A DNA stretch of 64,000 nucleotides, from assembly GCF_900107605.1 (NCBI RefSeq), contig NZ_FNQJ01000012.1, positions 1 through 64,000 on the forward strand. The letters are read 5' to 3'. Positions 25,495 through 33,936 of this stretch are shown here, piece after piece (position 1 is the stretch's first letter; each line of letters starts with the position of its first letter). The DNA is from Acidovorax soli. GTDB lineage: Bacteria > Pseudomonadota > Gammaproteobacteria > Burkholderiales > Burkholderiaceae_C. The notes under the pieces are model-generated. The model was given only the letters and a program-made list of their open reading frames with translations. It did no database searches and was not told the origin of the DNA. The translations under genes and the position numbers were made by a program.

Positions 25495-25652
25495 GCGACG
25501 TGCTGCCCCCTTCATCCAGCCACCCAACCCCCTCCGTAGCGCCCACTGCAAAAGCGCTGCTGCGGACACCGGGCTGTGCCGCGTCACCGGCCCTTGCCCA
25601 GCTGGCCAGCAAGATCGAATCCCCGCTGCGGGTACCCAACGCCGGAGAGTGA
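25491..25652 (+). CDS. Short hypothetical ORF overlapping sulP end
   Basis: This 53-aa open frame starts in the ATGA overlap with the SulP gene and is Pro/Ser/Ala-rich with no recognised domain. The overlap favours translation by coupling, but composition is weak evidence for a real protein. It could equally be chance. Confidence 0.25.
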   Translation: MSDVLPPSSSHPTPSVAPTAKALLRTPGCAASPALAQLASKIESPLRVPNAGE

Positions 25653-25703
25653 CCCCGGCGCAGTGCCCGGATGCGGGCAAGGTGCCATCGCGAAATTTCT
25701 GCC

Positions 25704-26471
25704 ATGAATACTGTTCTGAACATCTCCTGCTACAAGTTCGTGCCCCTGCCGGATGCAGCGGCATTGCGCGATCTTCTGCACGAGCGCGCCCTGGCCGCTG
25801 CGCTCAAGGGCACCATCTTGCTGGCCCATGAAGGCATCAACATGTTTCTGGCGGGCCCGGCAGCGGCGGTGCACGGCTTTGTCGATGCCCTGCGCACCGA
25901 CCCGCGCTTTGCCGACCTCGCCCCCAAGGAGAGCTGGTCAGACACCGTGCCGTTTCGCAAGATGCTCGTCAAGGTCAAGCGCGAGATCATCCGCATGGAC
26001 CACCCCGCGATCCAGCCCTCCGAGGGCCGGGCGCCTGCCGTCACGCCGGCCACCCTGCGCCGCTGGCTGGAACAGGGCCATGACGACACGGGCCGCCCCG
26101 TGGTGACGCTGGACACGCGCAACGCCTTCGAGGTGGATGAAGGCACATTCGACAACGCCATCGACTGGCGTATCGACAAATTCACCGAGTTCCCCCCGGC
26201 GCTGCGGGCCCACAAGAGTGATCTGGCGGACAAGACGGTGGTGAGCTTTTGCACGGGCGGCATCCGCTGCGAAAAGGCCGCCATCCTGATGCGCGAAGAG
26301 GGCCTCACCCACGTGTACCAGCTCGAAGGCGGCATCCTGAAATATTTCGAGGAAACAGATGGCGCGCACTACCACGGCGGCTGTTTCGTGTTCGACGAGC
26401 GCCGCACGCTGGCCACCGACCTGTCCTCCGGCACCCTGCGCACCGCGCCTGAAAACGCTATTGAGAAGTGA
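25704..26471 (+). CDS. trhO: tRNA uridine(34) hydroxylase TrhO (rhodanese domain)
   Basis: This 255-aa protein matches TrhO/YceA, which hydroxylates U34 of some tRNAs on the way to cmo5U/mo5U. An N-terminal acylphosphatase-like domain ([19 protein letters not shown]) precedes a rhodanese domain with catalytic C183 in [13 protein letters not shown]. It is somewhat shorter than E. coli YceA and ends with a sequence (ENAIEK) that overlaps the start of a downstream repeat copy. It is convergent with the pirin gene. Confidence 0.9.
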   Translation: MNTVLNISCYKFVPLPDAAALRDLLHERALAAALKGTILLAHEGINMFLAGPAAAVHGFVDALRTDPRFADLAPKESWSDTVPFRKMLVKVKREIIRMDHPAIQPSEGRAPAVTPATLRRWLEQGHDDTGRPVVTLDTRNAFEVDEGTFDNAIDWRIDKFTEFPPALRAHKSDLADKTVVSFCTGGIRCEKAAILMREEGLTHVYQLEGGILKYFEETDGAHYHGGCFVFDERRTLATDLSSGTLRTAPENAIEK

Positions 26472-26517
26472 GCAGAAAGCGCTTATCCCATAAGCGCTAG
26501 ACCCTTATTTCATCAAA
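26455..26517. repeat. Well-preserved copy of the AGCGCTTAT palindromic repeat
   Basis: The copy reads AAAGCGCTTATCCCATAAGC followed by GCTAGACCCTTATTTCATC. The palindrome AGCGCTTAT-ccc-ATAAGCGCT is perfect. It lies between convergent trhO and the pirin gene and seems to provide the last codons of trhO. A hairpin here could act as a shared terminator. Confidence 0.75.
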
Positions 26518-26547
26518 ATACGCTCGCGCGCGGCCTGGCCACCGGCA

Positions 26548-27477
26548 TCAGGGTTTGAAACGGCGCTCGGGCAATGGAATCCACTCCACCTCGCCCGGCA
26601 CCTTGCCCATAGCCTGGTCTTCCCAGTCCTGCGCCGCCTGCACGATGCGCTCCTTGCGGCTGGAGACAAAGTTCCACCACATGTGGCGCGGCCCATCCAG
26701 CGGTGCACCACCGATGACCACGATGCGCGCACCAGCACCTGGAGGGGTCGGCGGGCTGGTCACGGCGTCTGCCGGGCAGCGCACCGTGGTGCCCTGCCCC
26801 TGGGGCAGAACGCCCAGGGTGAGCGCCGGCAGGGGCGCGGCCTCGCCGTCGAGCAACAGGTCGGCATTCACGCTGTAGATCGCCATTTCGGGGGCCAGCG
26901 CGGGCAGATCCAGAGCGGCACCAGCGGGCAGTTGCACGTCCAGGTACAGCGTGGGGGCGAAAGTAGCCACGGGGGAGGTCTGCCCAAAAGCGGTGCCAAT
27001 GAGCACACGCACCACGGCGTCGCCCACGCGCACCTCGGGGATGGCCTCGGCGGGCGTGTGCACAAAGGCGGGCGCCACCTCCTCGTGCTCACGCGGCAGC
27101 GCAGCCCACAGCTGCACGCCATGGTTCACGTAGTCGCGACCGGCCAGGGTCTCGGGGCGGCGCTCGGAATGCACGATGCCACGCCCCGAGGTCATCCAGT
27201 TGATGGCGCCGGGCTCGATCTGCTGCAGGGAACCCAGGCTGTCGCGGTGCATCATCGCACCCTCGAACTGATACGTCACCGTGGCCAGGCCGATGTGTGG
27301 ATGCGGGCGCACGTCGTACTCGTCCCGCGGGTGCACCGTGACGGGGCCAAAGTGGTCAAAGAACAGAAAAGGCCCTACGGTCCTGCGCTGCAGCGAAGGC
27401 AGCAGGCGGCGCACAGTGAAGCCACCGCCCAGATCCTTGTCGTGCCCCTTCAGCCGCAGGAGAGGTTCGCCGCTCAT
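26548..27477 (-). CDS. Pirin-family protein
   Basis: This 309-aa bicupin carries the pirin N-terminal cupin with metal ligands in VRPHPHIGLATVTYQFEG and GRGIVHSE, and a C-terminal pirin_C domain (about residues 190-290). Some pirins are quercetin dioxygenases; others act as redox-sensing regulators. It overlaps the OsmC gene by 4 nt and is the last gene of a five-gene operon controlled by a divergent LysR regulator. Confidence 0.87.
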   Translation of the reverse strand: MSGEPLLRLKGHDKDLGGGFTVRRLLPSLQRRTVGPFLFFDHFGPVTVHPRDEYDVRPHPHIGLATVTYQFEGAMMHRDSLGSLQQIEPGAINWMTSGRGIVHSERRPETLAGRDYVNHGVQLWAALPREHEEVAPAFVHTPAEAIPEVRVGDAVVRVLIGTAFGQTSPVATFAPTLYLDVQLPAGAALDLPALAPEMAIYSVNADLLLDGEAAPLPALTLGVLPQGQGTTVRCPADAVTSPPTPPGAGARIVVIGGAPLDGPRHMWWNFVSSRKERIVQAAQDWEDQAMGKVPGEVEWIPLPERRFKP

Positions 27478-27881
27478 GCCATGCGCTCCACGGTGGTGGT
27501 GATTTCCGTGGTGACGGCCGTCATGAGCTTGTGCACCGGGCATTTGTGCGCCACGGCCTGCAGCTCCTGCAGCTGGGCGTCGCTGAGATCCCCGCTGATC
27601 TGCATGCGGGCCGCAAGGCGGTAGGTGCCCGCGCGTTCGGCCGACGCGTCGCGCTCGATCACCGTGCGCACGTCGGTCACCGGGATGCCCTTGCGGCGCG
27701 CATACCAGAGCACGGTAAGGGCCTTGCACGAACCCAGCGCCGCGTCATACAGGTCGTGCGGATTGGGGCCGGCGTCGTCTCCACCCTCTTCGGCAGTGCC
27801 ATCGACCACCAGCGCGTGGCTGCGGATGGTCAGCGTCTGCGCCATGGGCGCGGATGTGATGCGATTGAGCTCAATGGCCAT
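27474..27881 (-). CDS. OsmC-family peroxiredoxin-like protein
   Basis: This 135-aa protein has the OsmC/Ohr fold. The first redox Cys lies in YDAALGSCKALTVLWYARR and the second in HKCPVHKLM. These thiols reduce organic hydroperoxides in the family. ATG 27881 follows a GGAG at good spacing. It overlaps the pirin gene by 4 nt and lies 26 bp after the flavodoxin gene, in the LysR-linked redox operon. Confidence 0.86.
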   Translation of the reverse strand: MAIELNRITSAPMAQTLTIRSHALVVDGTAEEGGDDAGPNPHDLYDAALGSCKALTVLWYARRKGIPVTDVRTVIERDASAERAGTYRLAARMQISGDLSDAQLQELQAVAHKCPVHKLMTAVTTEITTTVERMA

Positions 27882-27907
27882 TTCGGACTCCAAAAGGGTT
27901 CAGTGGA

Positions 27908-28468
27908 TCAGGAACCAAGCCGCGCCGCAACCGCTGCCACGCGCTGGCCCAGCCGCCGGCCGGTTTCCAGGTCGCCGGCAAACATCTCGGACGCAGAGGC
28001 ATCGGAGGGCGACTGTGCCATGGCTCCGCTGAACGCACCCAGCCAGTTCACATCGCTGCGCGTGGCCGCTTTCGCATTGGCGGGCAGGGTCCCCGCGCCC
28101 ACCCACAGGCCACCGTGCTGCATGGCCAGATGGAACAGATAGTCCAGCGTGATCTGCTTGTCGCCACTGGGGCTGGCGCTGTTGGTGAAGCCCGCAAACA
28201 GCTTGTCTTTCCAAGCCTGGTTGTACCAGGGCCTGGACGAGGCATCCGCAAATTTCTTGAACTGCCAGCTGGGGCCCGCCATGTAGGTCGGGGAACCCAG
28301 GATGATGGCCTGGGCGGCCAGCAGGGTGTCCCAGCCGCCTTCGGGCAGGTTGCCGTCGGCATCAATCGCGATGAGCTGGGCATCGGCACCGGCGCCGTCG
28401 GCCACGGCCTGCGCCAGGCGCTGGGTGTGGCCATAGCCCGAGTGATAAACCACTGCAATCAGGGACAT
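27908..28468 (-). CDS. Flavodoxin-family NAD(P)H-dependent quinone reductase (WrbA-like)
   Basis: This 186-aa flavoprotein binds FMN through VVYHSGYGHTQRLAQAVADG and ILGSPTYMAGPSWQFKKF. It resembles WrbA and related two-electron quinone reductases that keep quinones from redox cycling. It is a little shorter than WrbA (198 aa) and its family assignment is tentative between WrbA and NADPH-dependent FMN reductase. It lies third in the redox operon. Confidence 0.83.
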   Translation of the reverse strand: MSLIAVVYHSGYGHTQRLAQAVADGAGADAQLIAIDADGNLPEGGWDTLLAAQAIILGSPTYMAGPSWQFKKFADASSRPWYNQAWKDKLFAGFTNSASPSGDKQITLDYLFHLAMQHGGLWVGAGTLPANAKAATRSDVNWLGAFSGAMAQSPSDASASEMFAGDLETGRRLGQRVAAVAARLGS

Positions 28469-28542
28469 GGAGGGTGGTGCTTTCTGCGTGGAAACAAGAA
28501 CTCCGGACCCCGCCCAGGGGACGGGGGCCGGACCATCGAGGC

Positions 28543-28956
28543 TCAGCGGCCTTCGCGCTGGCCGTCAACGCTCCAGGCGCCGGCACCAAACGCCGTCAGC
28601 GCCAGCAAGCCACCCACCACGGCGATGTTCTTGAAGAACAGCAGCTGCGTGATCATTACTTGATCGGCTGGCACCGCCCAGTAGGGATGAAAGGAGAAGC
28701 TGGCCACCAGCGTGAAGAAGGCCAGAACCAGCGCGGCAAAGCGCGTGCCAAAGCCCACGATCAGCGCCAGGCTGCCCACCACCTCGACCACTGCGGCAAC
28801 GGCCGCCGCCACGGTGGGCATGGGCAGCCCCACCGAAGAGATATAGCCCACCGTGCCGGCAAAGCCGGTGAACTTGCCAATGCCCGCGGGCAGAAACAGC
28901 ACGGCGAACAGCAGGCGAGACACAAGGGCCAGGGGATTTTGCAGAGAAGAAAGCAT
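28543..28956 (-). CDS. DoxX-family membrane protein
   Basis: This 137-aa protein has four membrane helices and the DoxX/DoxD layout (SRLLFAVLFLPAGIGKFTGFAG, VVEVVGSLALIVGFGTRFAAL, FFTLVASFSFHPYW). DoxX proteins are linked to membrane thiol or quinone chemistry; some form complexes in oxidative-stress defence. It lies second in the operon between the YhaK-like pirin and the flavodoxin genes. Confidence 0.86.
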   Translation of the reverse strand: MLSSLQNPLALVSRLLFAVLFLPAGIGKFTGFAGTVGYISSVGLPMPTVAAAVAAVVEVVGSLALIVGFGTRFAALVLAFFTLVASFSFHPYWAVPADQVMITQLLFFKNIAVVGGLLALTAFGAGAWSVDGQREGR

Positions 28957-28997
28957 GGTGGACTCCTGAAAAAGATGAAGGAAAAAAACTCAATAAC

Positions 28998-29699
28998 TCA
29001 AGCGGCCAGATCAAACACCAACACCTCGGCGTCGTGGCCATCGGTCAACGCCAGGGAGGACTCGTTTTCAAGCAGCGCGGCATCGCCGCCGGCCAATGGC
29101 TGGCCATTGACACGCAGCGCACCGCGCACCAGGTGCACATAGGTCTTGCGAGCCGGGTTCAGGGGCTGGGTGACGGCCTCCAGGCCATCCAGCAGCCCGG
29201 CATACAGCGCGGCATCGGCATGCACCACGACCGAGCCCTGCGCACCATCGGGAGATGCCACCAGCCGCAGCACACCGCGCTTTTCAGCGTCGGCAAAAGT
29301 CTTTTGCTCGTAGCTGGGCGCAATGCCCCGCACGTTGGGCAGGATCCATATCTGCAGGAAATGCGTGGTCTGGCCGGCAGCATGGTTGAACTCGCTGTGC
29401 GTCACGCCAGTGCCGGCGCTCATGCGTTGGACATCGCCCGGGGGAATGCCCTTCACGTTGCCCATGCTGTCCTTGTGGGCCAATTCTCCCGACAGCACAT
29501 AGCTGATGATTTCCATGTCGCGGTGGCTGTGGGTACCAAAGCCGGTGCCGGATGCAATGCGGTCTTCGTTGATGACGCGCAGGTTGCCAAAGCCCATATG
29601 GCGGGGATCGTAGTAACCCGCAAACGAGAAACTGTGGAAGGAATTGAGCCAGCCATGGTCGGCGTGGCCCCGGTCTTGCGATTTACGAACAGTCAGCAT
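28998..29699 (-). CDS. Pirin-family protein, YhaK-like
   Basis: This 233-aa bicupin is close to YhaK. It contains HGWLNSFHSFSFAGYYDPRH at the N-terminus, metal-site residues in FGTHSHRDMEIISYVLSGEL and MSAGTGVTHSEFNH, and a shorter C-terminal cupin. YhaK is reported to react to oxidants. This is the promoter-proximal gene of the redox operon, and its start lies 105 bp from the divergent lysR. It shares only the fold with the second pirin at 26548. Confidence 0.87.
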   Translation of the reverse strand: MLTVRKSQDRGHADHGWLNSFHSFSFAGYYDPRHMGFGNLRVINEDRIASGTGFGTHSHRDMEIISYVLSGELAHKDSMGNVKGIPPGDVQRMSAGTGVTHSEFNHAAGQTTHFLQIWILPNVRGIAPSYEQKTFADAEKRGVLRLVASPDGAQGSVVVHADAALYAGLLDGLEAVTQPLNPARKTYVHLVRGALRVNGQPLAGGDAALLENESSLALTDGHDAEVLVFDLAA

Positions 29700-29772
29700 G
29701 GTGATTGCTCCTTTCAAGACTCCACTGTATTGGGCGGGCCGCCATCGCGGAGCCTGCAGGATTGTCGGAATC

Positions 29773-29789
29773 GTTCAAAATATCTGAAC
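29773..29789. promoter_or_regulatory. LysR-type binding site (T-N11-A inverted repeat)
   Basis: GTTCAAAATATCTGAAC is an inverted repeat with 5-bp arms and a 7-nt AT-rich centre, placed 15 bp upstream of lysR in the divergent promoter. It fits the T-N11-A rule for LysR regulators. The regulator should control itself and the five-gene redox operon. Confidence 0.6.
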
Positions 29790-29804
29790 TAATATTTCCG
29801 CACC

Positions 29805-30743
29805 ATGCCCCACCCCTACGATGTTCTCACGCCGGACAGCCTTGCCATGCTACAGGTGATTTCGGAAACCGGCAGCTTTGCTGCAGCGGCCCGGCACCTG
29901 GGCCTGGTCCCCAGCGCGCTGACCTACCGGGTGCGCCAGATCGAGGACGCCCTGGATGTGCTGCTCTTTGACCGCACGGCCCGCCAGGCACGGCCCACCG
30001 AAGCCGGCGCCGAGCTGCTGCGCGAGGGCGCACGGCTGCTGCGCGAGATCGATGCCGTGGCCAACCGCGTGCGCCGCGTGGCCACGGGCTGGGAACCCCA
30101 GTTCACGATTGCCGTGGACGGCGTGGTCTCGCCCCACACCCTGCTGGAGCTCGTGGATGCGTTCTACGCCATGGCCCCGCCCACGCACCTGAAGCTGCGC
30201 GACGGCATCATGACCGGCACCCTGGAAGCACTGACATCGGGCCATGCCGACCTGGCCATCGGCGTCTCGGTCGAGGGCTCCAACGTGGCCGGCCTGCAGC
30301 AGGGGCTGCTGGGCGAGCTTTTGTTCACTTACGTGGTGGCGCCCCACCACCCGCTGGCCTCGGTGCCCGAACCCATCACCGACGCCACCTTGCTGCAGCA
30401 CCGCGCCGTGGCCGTGGCCGACTCTGCGCGGCGCGGTGGCGCCACCATGGGCCTGCTGGGCGGGCAGGACGTGCTCACCGTGGACACCATGCAGGCCAAG
30501 GTGCAAGCGCAGCTGCGCGGCCTGGGCGGCGGCTTTCTGCCCGAACCCATGGTGCGCCCCTACCTGGAAGCCGGCCACCTGGTGGCGCGCCGCGTGGCCC
30601 GCCCTGAGCGCAACATGCGCATCCACTACGCATGGGGTGGACCTGGCTTCACGGCGCCCGGGCGGGCACTGCAGTGGTGGCTGAACCAGCTGCAAAGCCC
30701 GACCACGCGCAGGGCCCTGCTGGAAAACCACCACCATTTCTGA
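29805..30743 (+). CDS. LysR-family transcriptional regulator
   Basis: This 312-aa regulator has an N-terminal winged HTH (LAMLQVISETGSFAAAARHLG ... TYRVRQIEDALDVLLFDR) and a C-terminal periplasmic-binding-like effector domain (about residues 95-300). It is divergent from the pirin/DoxX/flavodoxin/OsmC/pirin operon, with a LysR-type palindrome between them. LysR proteins near such genes usually respond to quinones or electrophiles. The effector is not deducible. Confidence 0.88.
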   Translation: MPHPYDVLTPDSLAMLQVISETGSFAAAARHLGLVPSALTYRVRQIEDALDVLLFDRTARQARPTEAGAELLREGARLLREIDAVANRVRRVATGWEPQFTIAVDGVVSPHTLLELVDAFYAMAPPTHLKLRDGIMTGTLEALTSGHADLAIGVSVEGSNVAGLQQGLLGELLFTYVVAPHHPLASVPEPITDATLLQHRAVAVADSARRGGATMGLLGGQDVLTVDTMQAKVQAQLRGLGGGFLPEPMVRPYLEAGHLVARRVARPERNMRIHYAWGGPGFTAPGRALQWWLNQLQSPTTRRALLENHHHF

Positions 30744-30818
30744 TGTCCGACCCCGCGCCGGGCGTGTAGAGTGGCCCTTGTCATATTTCTGTAGCCGACC
30801 GTCTCCGAAAGGCCTTCC

Positions 30819-31961
30819 ATGACTTCACCTGTTTCCCGCCCCGCCAAACGGCCCCGACGCCCCGGCACCCAGGCATCAGCACCCGCACAACGCCCATCCG
30901 GCAAGGCCGGGAAGACAGCAAAGGCACCGCGCCATTTCGCCATCATTGGCGCCGGCATGGCGGGCGTGGCCTGCGCGCGCACGCTGGTGCAAGCGGGCCA
31001 CCAGGTCACCATTTTTGAAAAATCGCCCCGGGCCGGCGGGCGCACCACCACCATCGATTCGCCGTTCGGCAGCTTCGATGCGGGCGCGCAATATTTCACC
31101 GTGCGGGACCCGCGCTTCGCCAAGGCGATCGAAACCGTGCCCGGTCTGTGCCGCCCCTGGAGCGCCAACGCCGTGCGCGTGCTCGACGCGGCAGGCCGCG
31201 TGGCAGCGGCGGGCCTGCCTACCCGCGAACCACACTGGGTGGCCAGTCCGGGCATGAACGCCCTCGTCACCACCTGGGCCGCCCCGCTGCTGCAGGCCGG
31301 CCAGCTCATCACCGACACCCGCGTGAGCAGCATCGAACGCGACCCCCTCAACAACGCCCACTGGCAGCTGCGTACCGAAGGATCCGGCGGCGCACAGCAT
31401 GTCTACGCCGGCTTCGATGCGGTGCTGCTGGCCCAGCCCGCCACGCCCGCCCAGGCGCTGCTGGCGGCTTCAGCTCTGGACACCCCTCTGACGGCCGCCC
31501 TTTCCAGCGTGCACACCGCCCCCTGCTGGACATTGATGCTCGCCTATCCACAGGCCGTGCGCCCGGGCCTGACCACCCTGGGGCCGCAGTGGAACGCCGC
31601 GCGCAGCACCCACCACCGCATTGCATGGCTGGCACGCGAGTCGTCCAAACCCGGCCGCACCACCATCGAGCGCTGGACGGTGCAAGCCAGTCCGGCCTGG
31701 TCGGCAGAACACCTCGAAGACGATGTGGAGCGCGTGCAATCGAAGCTGCTCAAAGCCTTTGCCGAGGTGACCGGCATCCGTGCGCAACCCACCCATGCCG
31801 ACACGCGCCGCTGGCGCTATGCGCAAACCACCCAGCCCCTGGGCCAGAGCCACCTGTGGGATGCCAGCCTGGCCCTGGGCGCCTGCGGCGACTGGTGCCT
31901 GGGCCACCGCCTGGAAGATGCCTTTGTGTCCGGTCTGGAGCTGGCACTCGCCGTGGCATGA
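30819..31961 (+). CDS. FAD-dependent amine-oxidase/renalase-like oxidoreductase
   Basis: This 380-aa flavoprotein has a basic, Pro-rich N-terminal extension (residues 1-38), then the dinucleotide-binding motif [17 protein letters not shown] and [10 protein letters not shown], which are typical of NAD(P)/FAD oxidases of the renalase/YgiM-like group. The C-terminal [19 protein letters not shown] forms the second FAD contact. It overlaps gluQRS by 4 nt (ATGA). Substrate unknown. Confidence 0.83.
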   Translation: MTSPVSRPAKRPRRPGTQASAPAQRPSGKAGKTAKAPRHFAIIGAGMAGVACARTLVQAGHQVTIFEKSPRAGGRTTTIDSPFGSFDAGAQYFTVRDPRFAKAIETVPGLCRPWSANAVRVLDAAGRVAAAGLPTREPHWVASPGMNALVTTWAAPLLQAGQLITDTRVSSIERDPLNNAHWQLRTEGSGGAQHVYAGFDAVLLAQPATPAQALLAASALDTPLTAALSSVHTAPCWTLMLAYPQAVRPGLTTLGPQWNAARSTHHRIAWLARESSKPGRTTIERWTVQASPAWSAEHLEDDVERVQSKLLKAFAEVTGIRAQPTHADTRRWRYAQTTQPLGQSHLWDASLALGACGDWCLGHRLEDAFVSGLELALAVA

Positions 31962-32956
31962 CGAATGGAGAAGGGGCCCAGCGGCAGACCGGCACCTACC
32001 AGGGCCGCTTTGCCCCCTCGCCCACCGGCCCGCTGCATGCGGGCTCCTTGGTCGCTGCGCTGGCCAGCTGGCTGGATGCGCGCGCCTGGAATGGCGGCCA
32101 AGGCGGGCGCTGGCTGGTGCGCATCGAGGACGTGGACACACCGCGCTGCATTCCTGGCGCTGCCGAGCTCATCCTGCAGCAGCTGGCCACCTGCGGGCTG
32201 GTGCCCGATGAACCACCGGTGTGGCAATCGACCCGCGGCGCGCTGTACCAGCAGGCGCTGGAGCAGCTCATCGTGCAAGGCCATGCCTACCCCTGTGCCT
32301 GCTCGCGCAAGGACATCGAAGACGCCCACGCGGCGCAAGGCCATGGCCGCGCGCGCCATGCCGCGTTGCCGTACCCCGGCACCTGCCGCCACGGCCTGCG
32401 CGGGCGGTCCGCGCGATCCTGGCGCTTCAACGCCACGGATTTCCTGAAAAATCAGCCGCTCGAACCTGTAGATAAGGCGCAAGCAGCAATATTTTCAATA
32501 GCCAATGACACGGTGCACTGGACGGACCGCCGCCTCGGCCTGCAGTCACAACAGGTGGCCAGTGCGGTCGGCGACTTTGTGCTGCGCCGCGCCGACGGCC
32601 TGTGGGCCTACCAGCTAGCCGTGGTGGTGGACGATGCGGCCCAGCACATCACGCACGTGGTACGCGGCGAAGACCTGGCCGACAACACGCCACGCCAGAT
32701 TTTGCTGCAGCAGGCGCTGGGTGTTGCCACGCCCCGCTACCTGCACACCCCGCTGGTCTGCGGCGCCAATGGCGAAAAGCTTTCCAAGCAAAACGGCGCT
32801 GCAGCGCTCGATCTTCGCGACCCCTTGCAGGCCCTGGGCGAAGCCGCCCAGGTGCTGGGCCTGCCGGCGCTGGCGCCAGCGCACCAAAAATCACTGCCGC
32901 AGGCCCTGGAGATGTGGGTCAGCGCCTGGGCGCGAAACTACAATCGACAACCGTGA
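31958..32956 (+). CDS. gluQRS: Glutamyl-Q tRNA(Asp) synthetase
   Basis: This 332-aa enzyme attaches glutamate to queuosine in tRNA(Asp). It is a truncated GluRS without the anticodon-binding domain. The HIGH-like motif is [15 protein letters not shown], the KMSKS-like motif is EKLSKQNGA, and a zinc-type Cys cluster occurs in [10 protein letters not shown]...C. Residues about 163-182 ([20 protein letters not shown]) are AT-rich and match a dispersed repeat, probably an in-frame insertion. It is translationally coupled at both ends. Confidence 0.9.
   Translation: MTNGEGAQRQTGTYQGRFAPSPTGPLHAGSLVAALASWLDARAWNGGQGGRWLVRIEDVDTPRCIPGAAELILQQLATCGLVPDEPPVWQSTRGALYQQALEQLIVQGHAYPCACSRKDIEDAHAAQGHGRARHAALPYPGTCRHGLRGRSARSWRFNATDFLKNQPLEPVDKAQAAIFSIANDTVHWTDRRLGLQSQQVASAVGDFVLRRADGLWAYQLAVVVDDAAQHITHVVRGEDLADNTPRQILLQQALGVATPRYLHTPLVCGANGEKLSKQNGAAALDLRDPLQALGEAAQVLGLPALAPAHQKSLPQALEMWVSAWARNYNRQP
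32445..32503. repeat. In-frame copy of the AGCGCTTAT repeat inside gluQRS
   Basis: Read on the minus strand, the segment gives ATTGCTGCTTGCGCCTTATC, then GAGCGGCTGATTTTT. This follows the family order (GCTGCT-n-GCGCTTAT ... AGCGGCTGATTTTT). It is markedly more AT-rich than its surroundings and preserves the reading frame. Confidence 0.5.
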
Positions 32957-33711
32957 TCGATCCCACCCTTGCCCCAGCCCCCGCGCACCCTGCAGCCACT
33001 GCAGCCGATGCGACCGCCGGCACACCACCTGCCGGTGTGGCCTATCCCAAAACCATCAAGAGCTTTGTGCGCCGTGCGGGCCGCACCACCACGGGCCAGG
33101 CCAAGGCCTTTGAAGACCTCGGGCCGCGCTTTGTACTGCCTTACAAGGCGGCGCCGCTCGACGCCGATGCCGCTTTTGGCCGCAGCGCCCCGCTGGTGCT
33201 CGAAATCGGCTTTGGCATGGGCGAGGCCACGGCCCATATCGCCCGCGTGCGCCCGAACGACAATTTCCTGTGCTGCGAAGTACACGAACCCGGTGTCGGC
33301 GCCCTGCTCAAGCGCATCGGCGAACAAGGCCTGACCAACATCCGCATCCTGCAGCACGATGCCGTCGAGGTGATCGACCACATGCTCGCGCCCGCGTGCC
33401 TGGACGGCATCCATATCTTCTTTCCCGATCCCTGGCACAAGAAAAAGCACAACAAGCGCCGCCTGATCCAGGCACCGCTGGTTGCCAAGCTGGCCGCGCG
33501 CCTCAAGCCCGGCGGCTACCTGCACTGCGCCACCGACTGGCAACCCTATGCCGAGCAGATGCTGCAGGTACTGGGCGCAGAGCCGCTGCTCGCCAACACC
33601 GCCCAGGGCTTTGCACCGCAACCCGAATACCGCCCCCTGACCAAGTTCGAAAACCGCGGCCTGCGGCTGGGGCACGGCGTCTGGGACGTGGTCTTCGTAC
33701 GACGCCACTGA
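32953..33711 (+). CDS. trmB: tRNA (guanine-N7-)-methyltransferase
   Basis: This 252-aa SAM enzyme makes m7G46 in tRNAs. SAM motif [16 protein letters not shown], the acidic motif [16 protein letters not shown] and the [10 protein letters not shown] segment are present. The start is GTG 32953, overlapping the gluQRS stop as GTGA. The first 30 residues are an Ala/Pro/Thr-rich extension, typical of betaproteobacterial versions. Confidence 0.93.
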   Translation: MIDPTLAPAPAHPAATAADATAGTPPAGVAYPKTIKSFVRRAGRTTTGQAKAFEDLGPRFVLPYKAAPLDADAAFGRSAPLVLEIGFGMGEATAHIARVRPNDNFLCCEVHEPGVGALLKRIGEQGLTNIRILQHDAVEVIDHMLAPACLDGIHIFFPDPWHKKKHNKRRLIQAPLVAKLAARLKPGGYLHCATDWQPYAEQMLQVLGAEPLLANTAQGFAPQPEYRPLTKFENRGLRLGHGVWDVVFVRRH

Positions 33712-33936
33712 GTGCCTGCCCCCACCCGCACCGCGAGCCCCAGCAAAACTCCCCGGCCCTGCTCTGACGCCACCGACTCCAGGAGAACGGGCCGCGGCAC
33801 CCGCGCCCCGGCCTATGGTGTCGGCAGGAATCGGGCTCTGGGACGGTGCCTCGGCAGGAATTCCTGCACCCGATCGTGGGCGCACCTGGTTACAGGCCAC
33901 CCTGCGGTGTGGGTCAACGGCCCCAGCCGCTGACGA

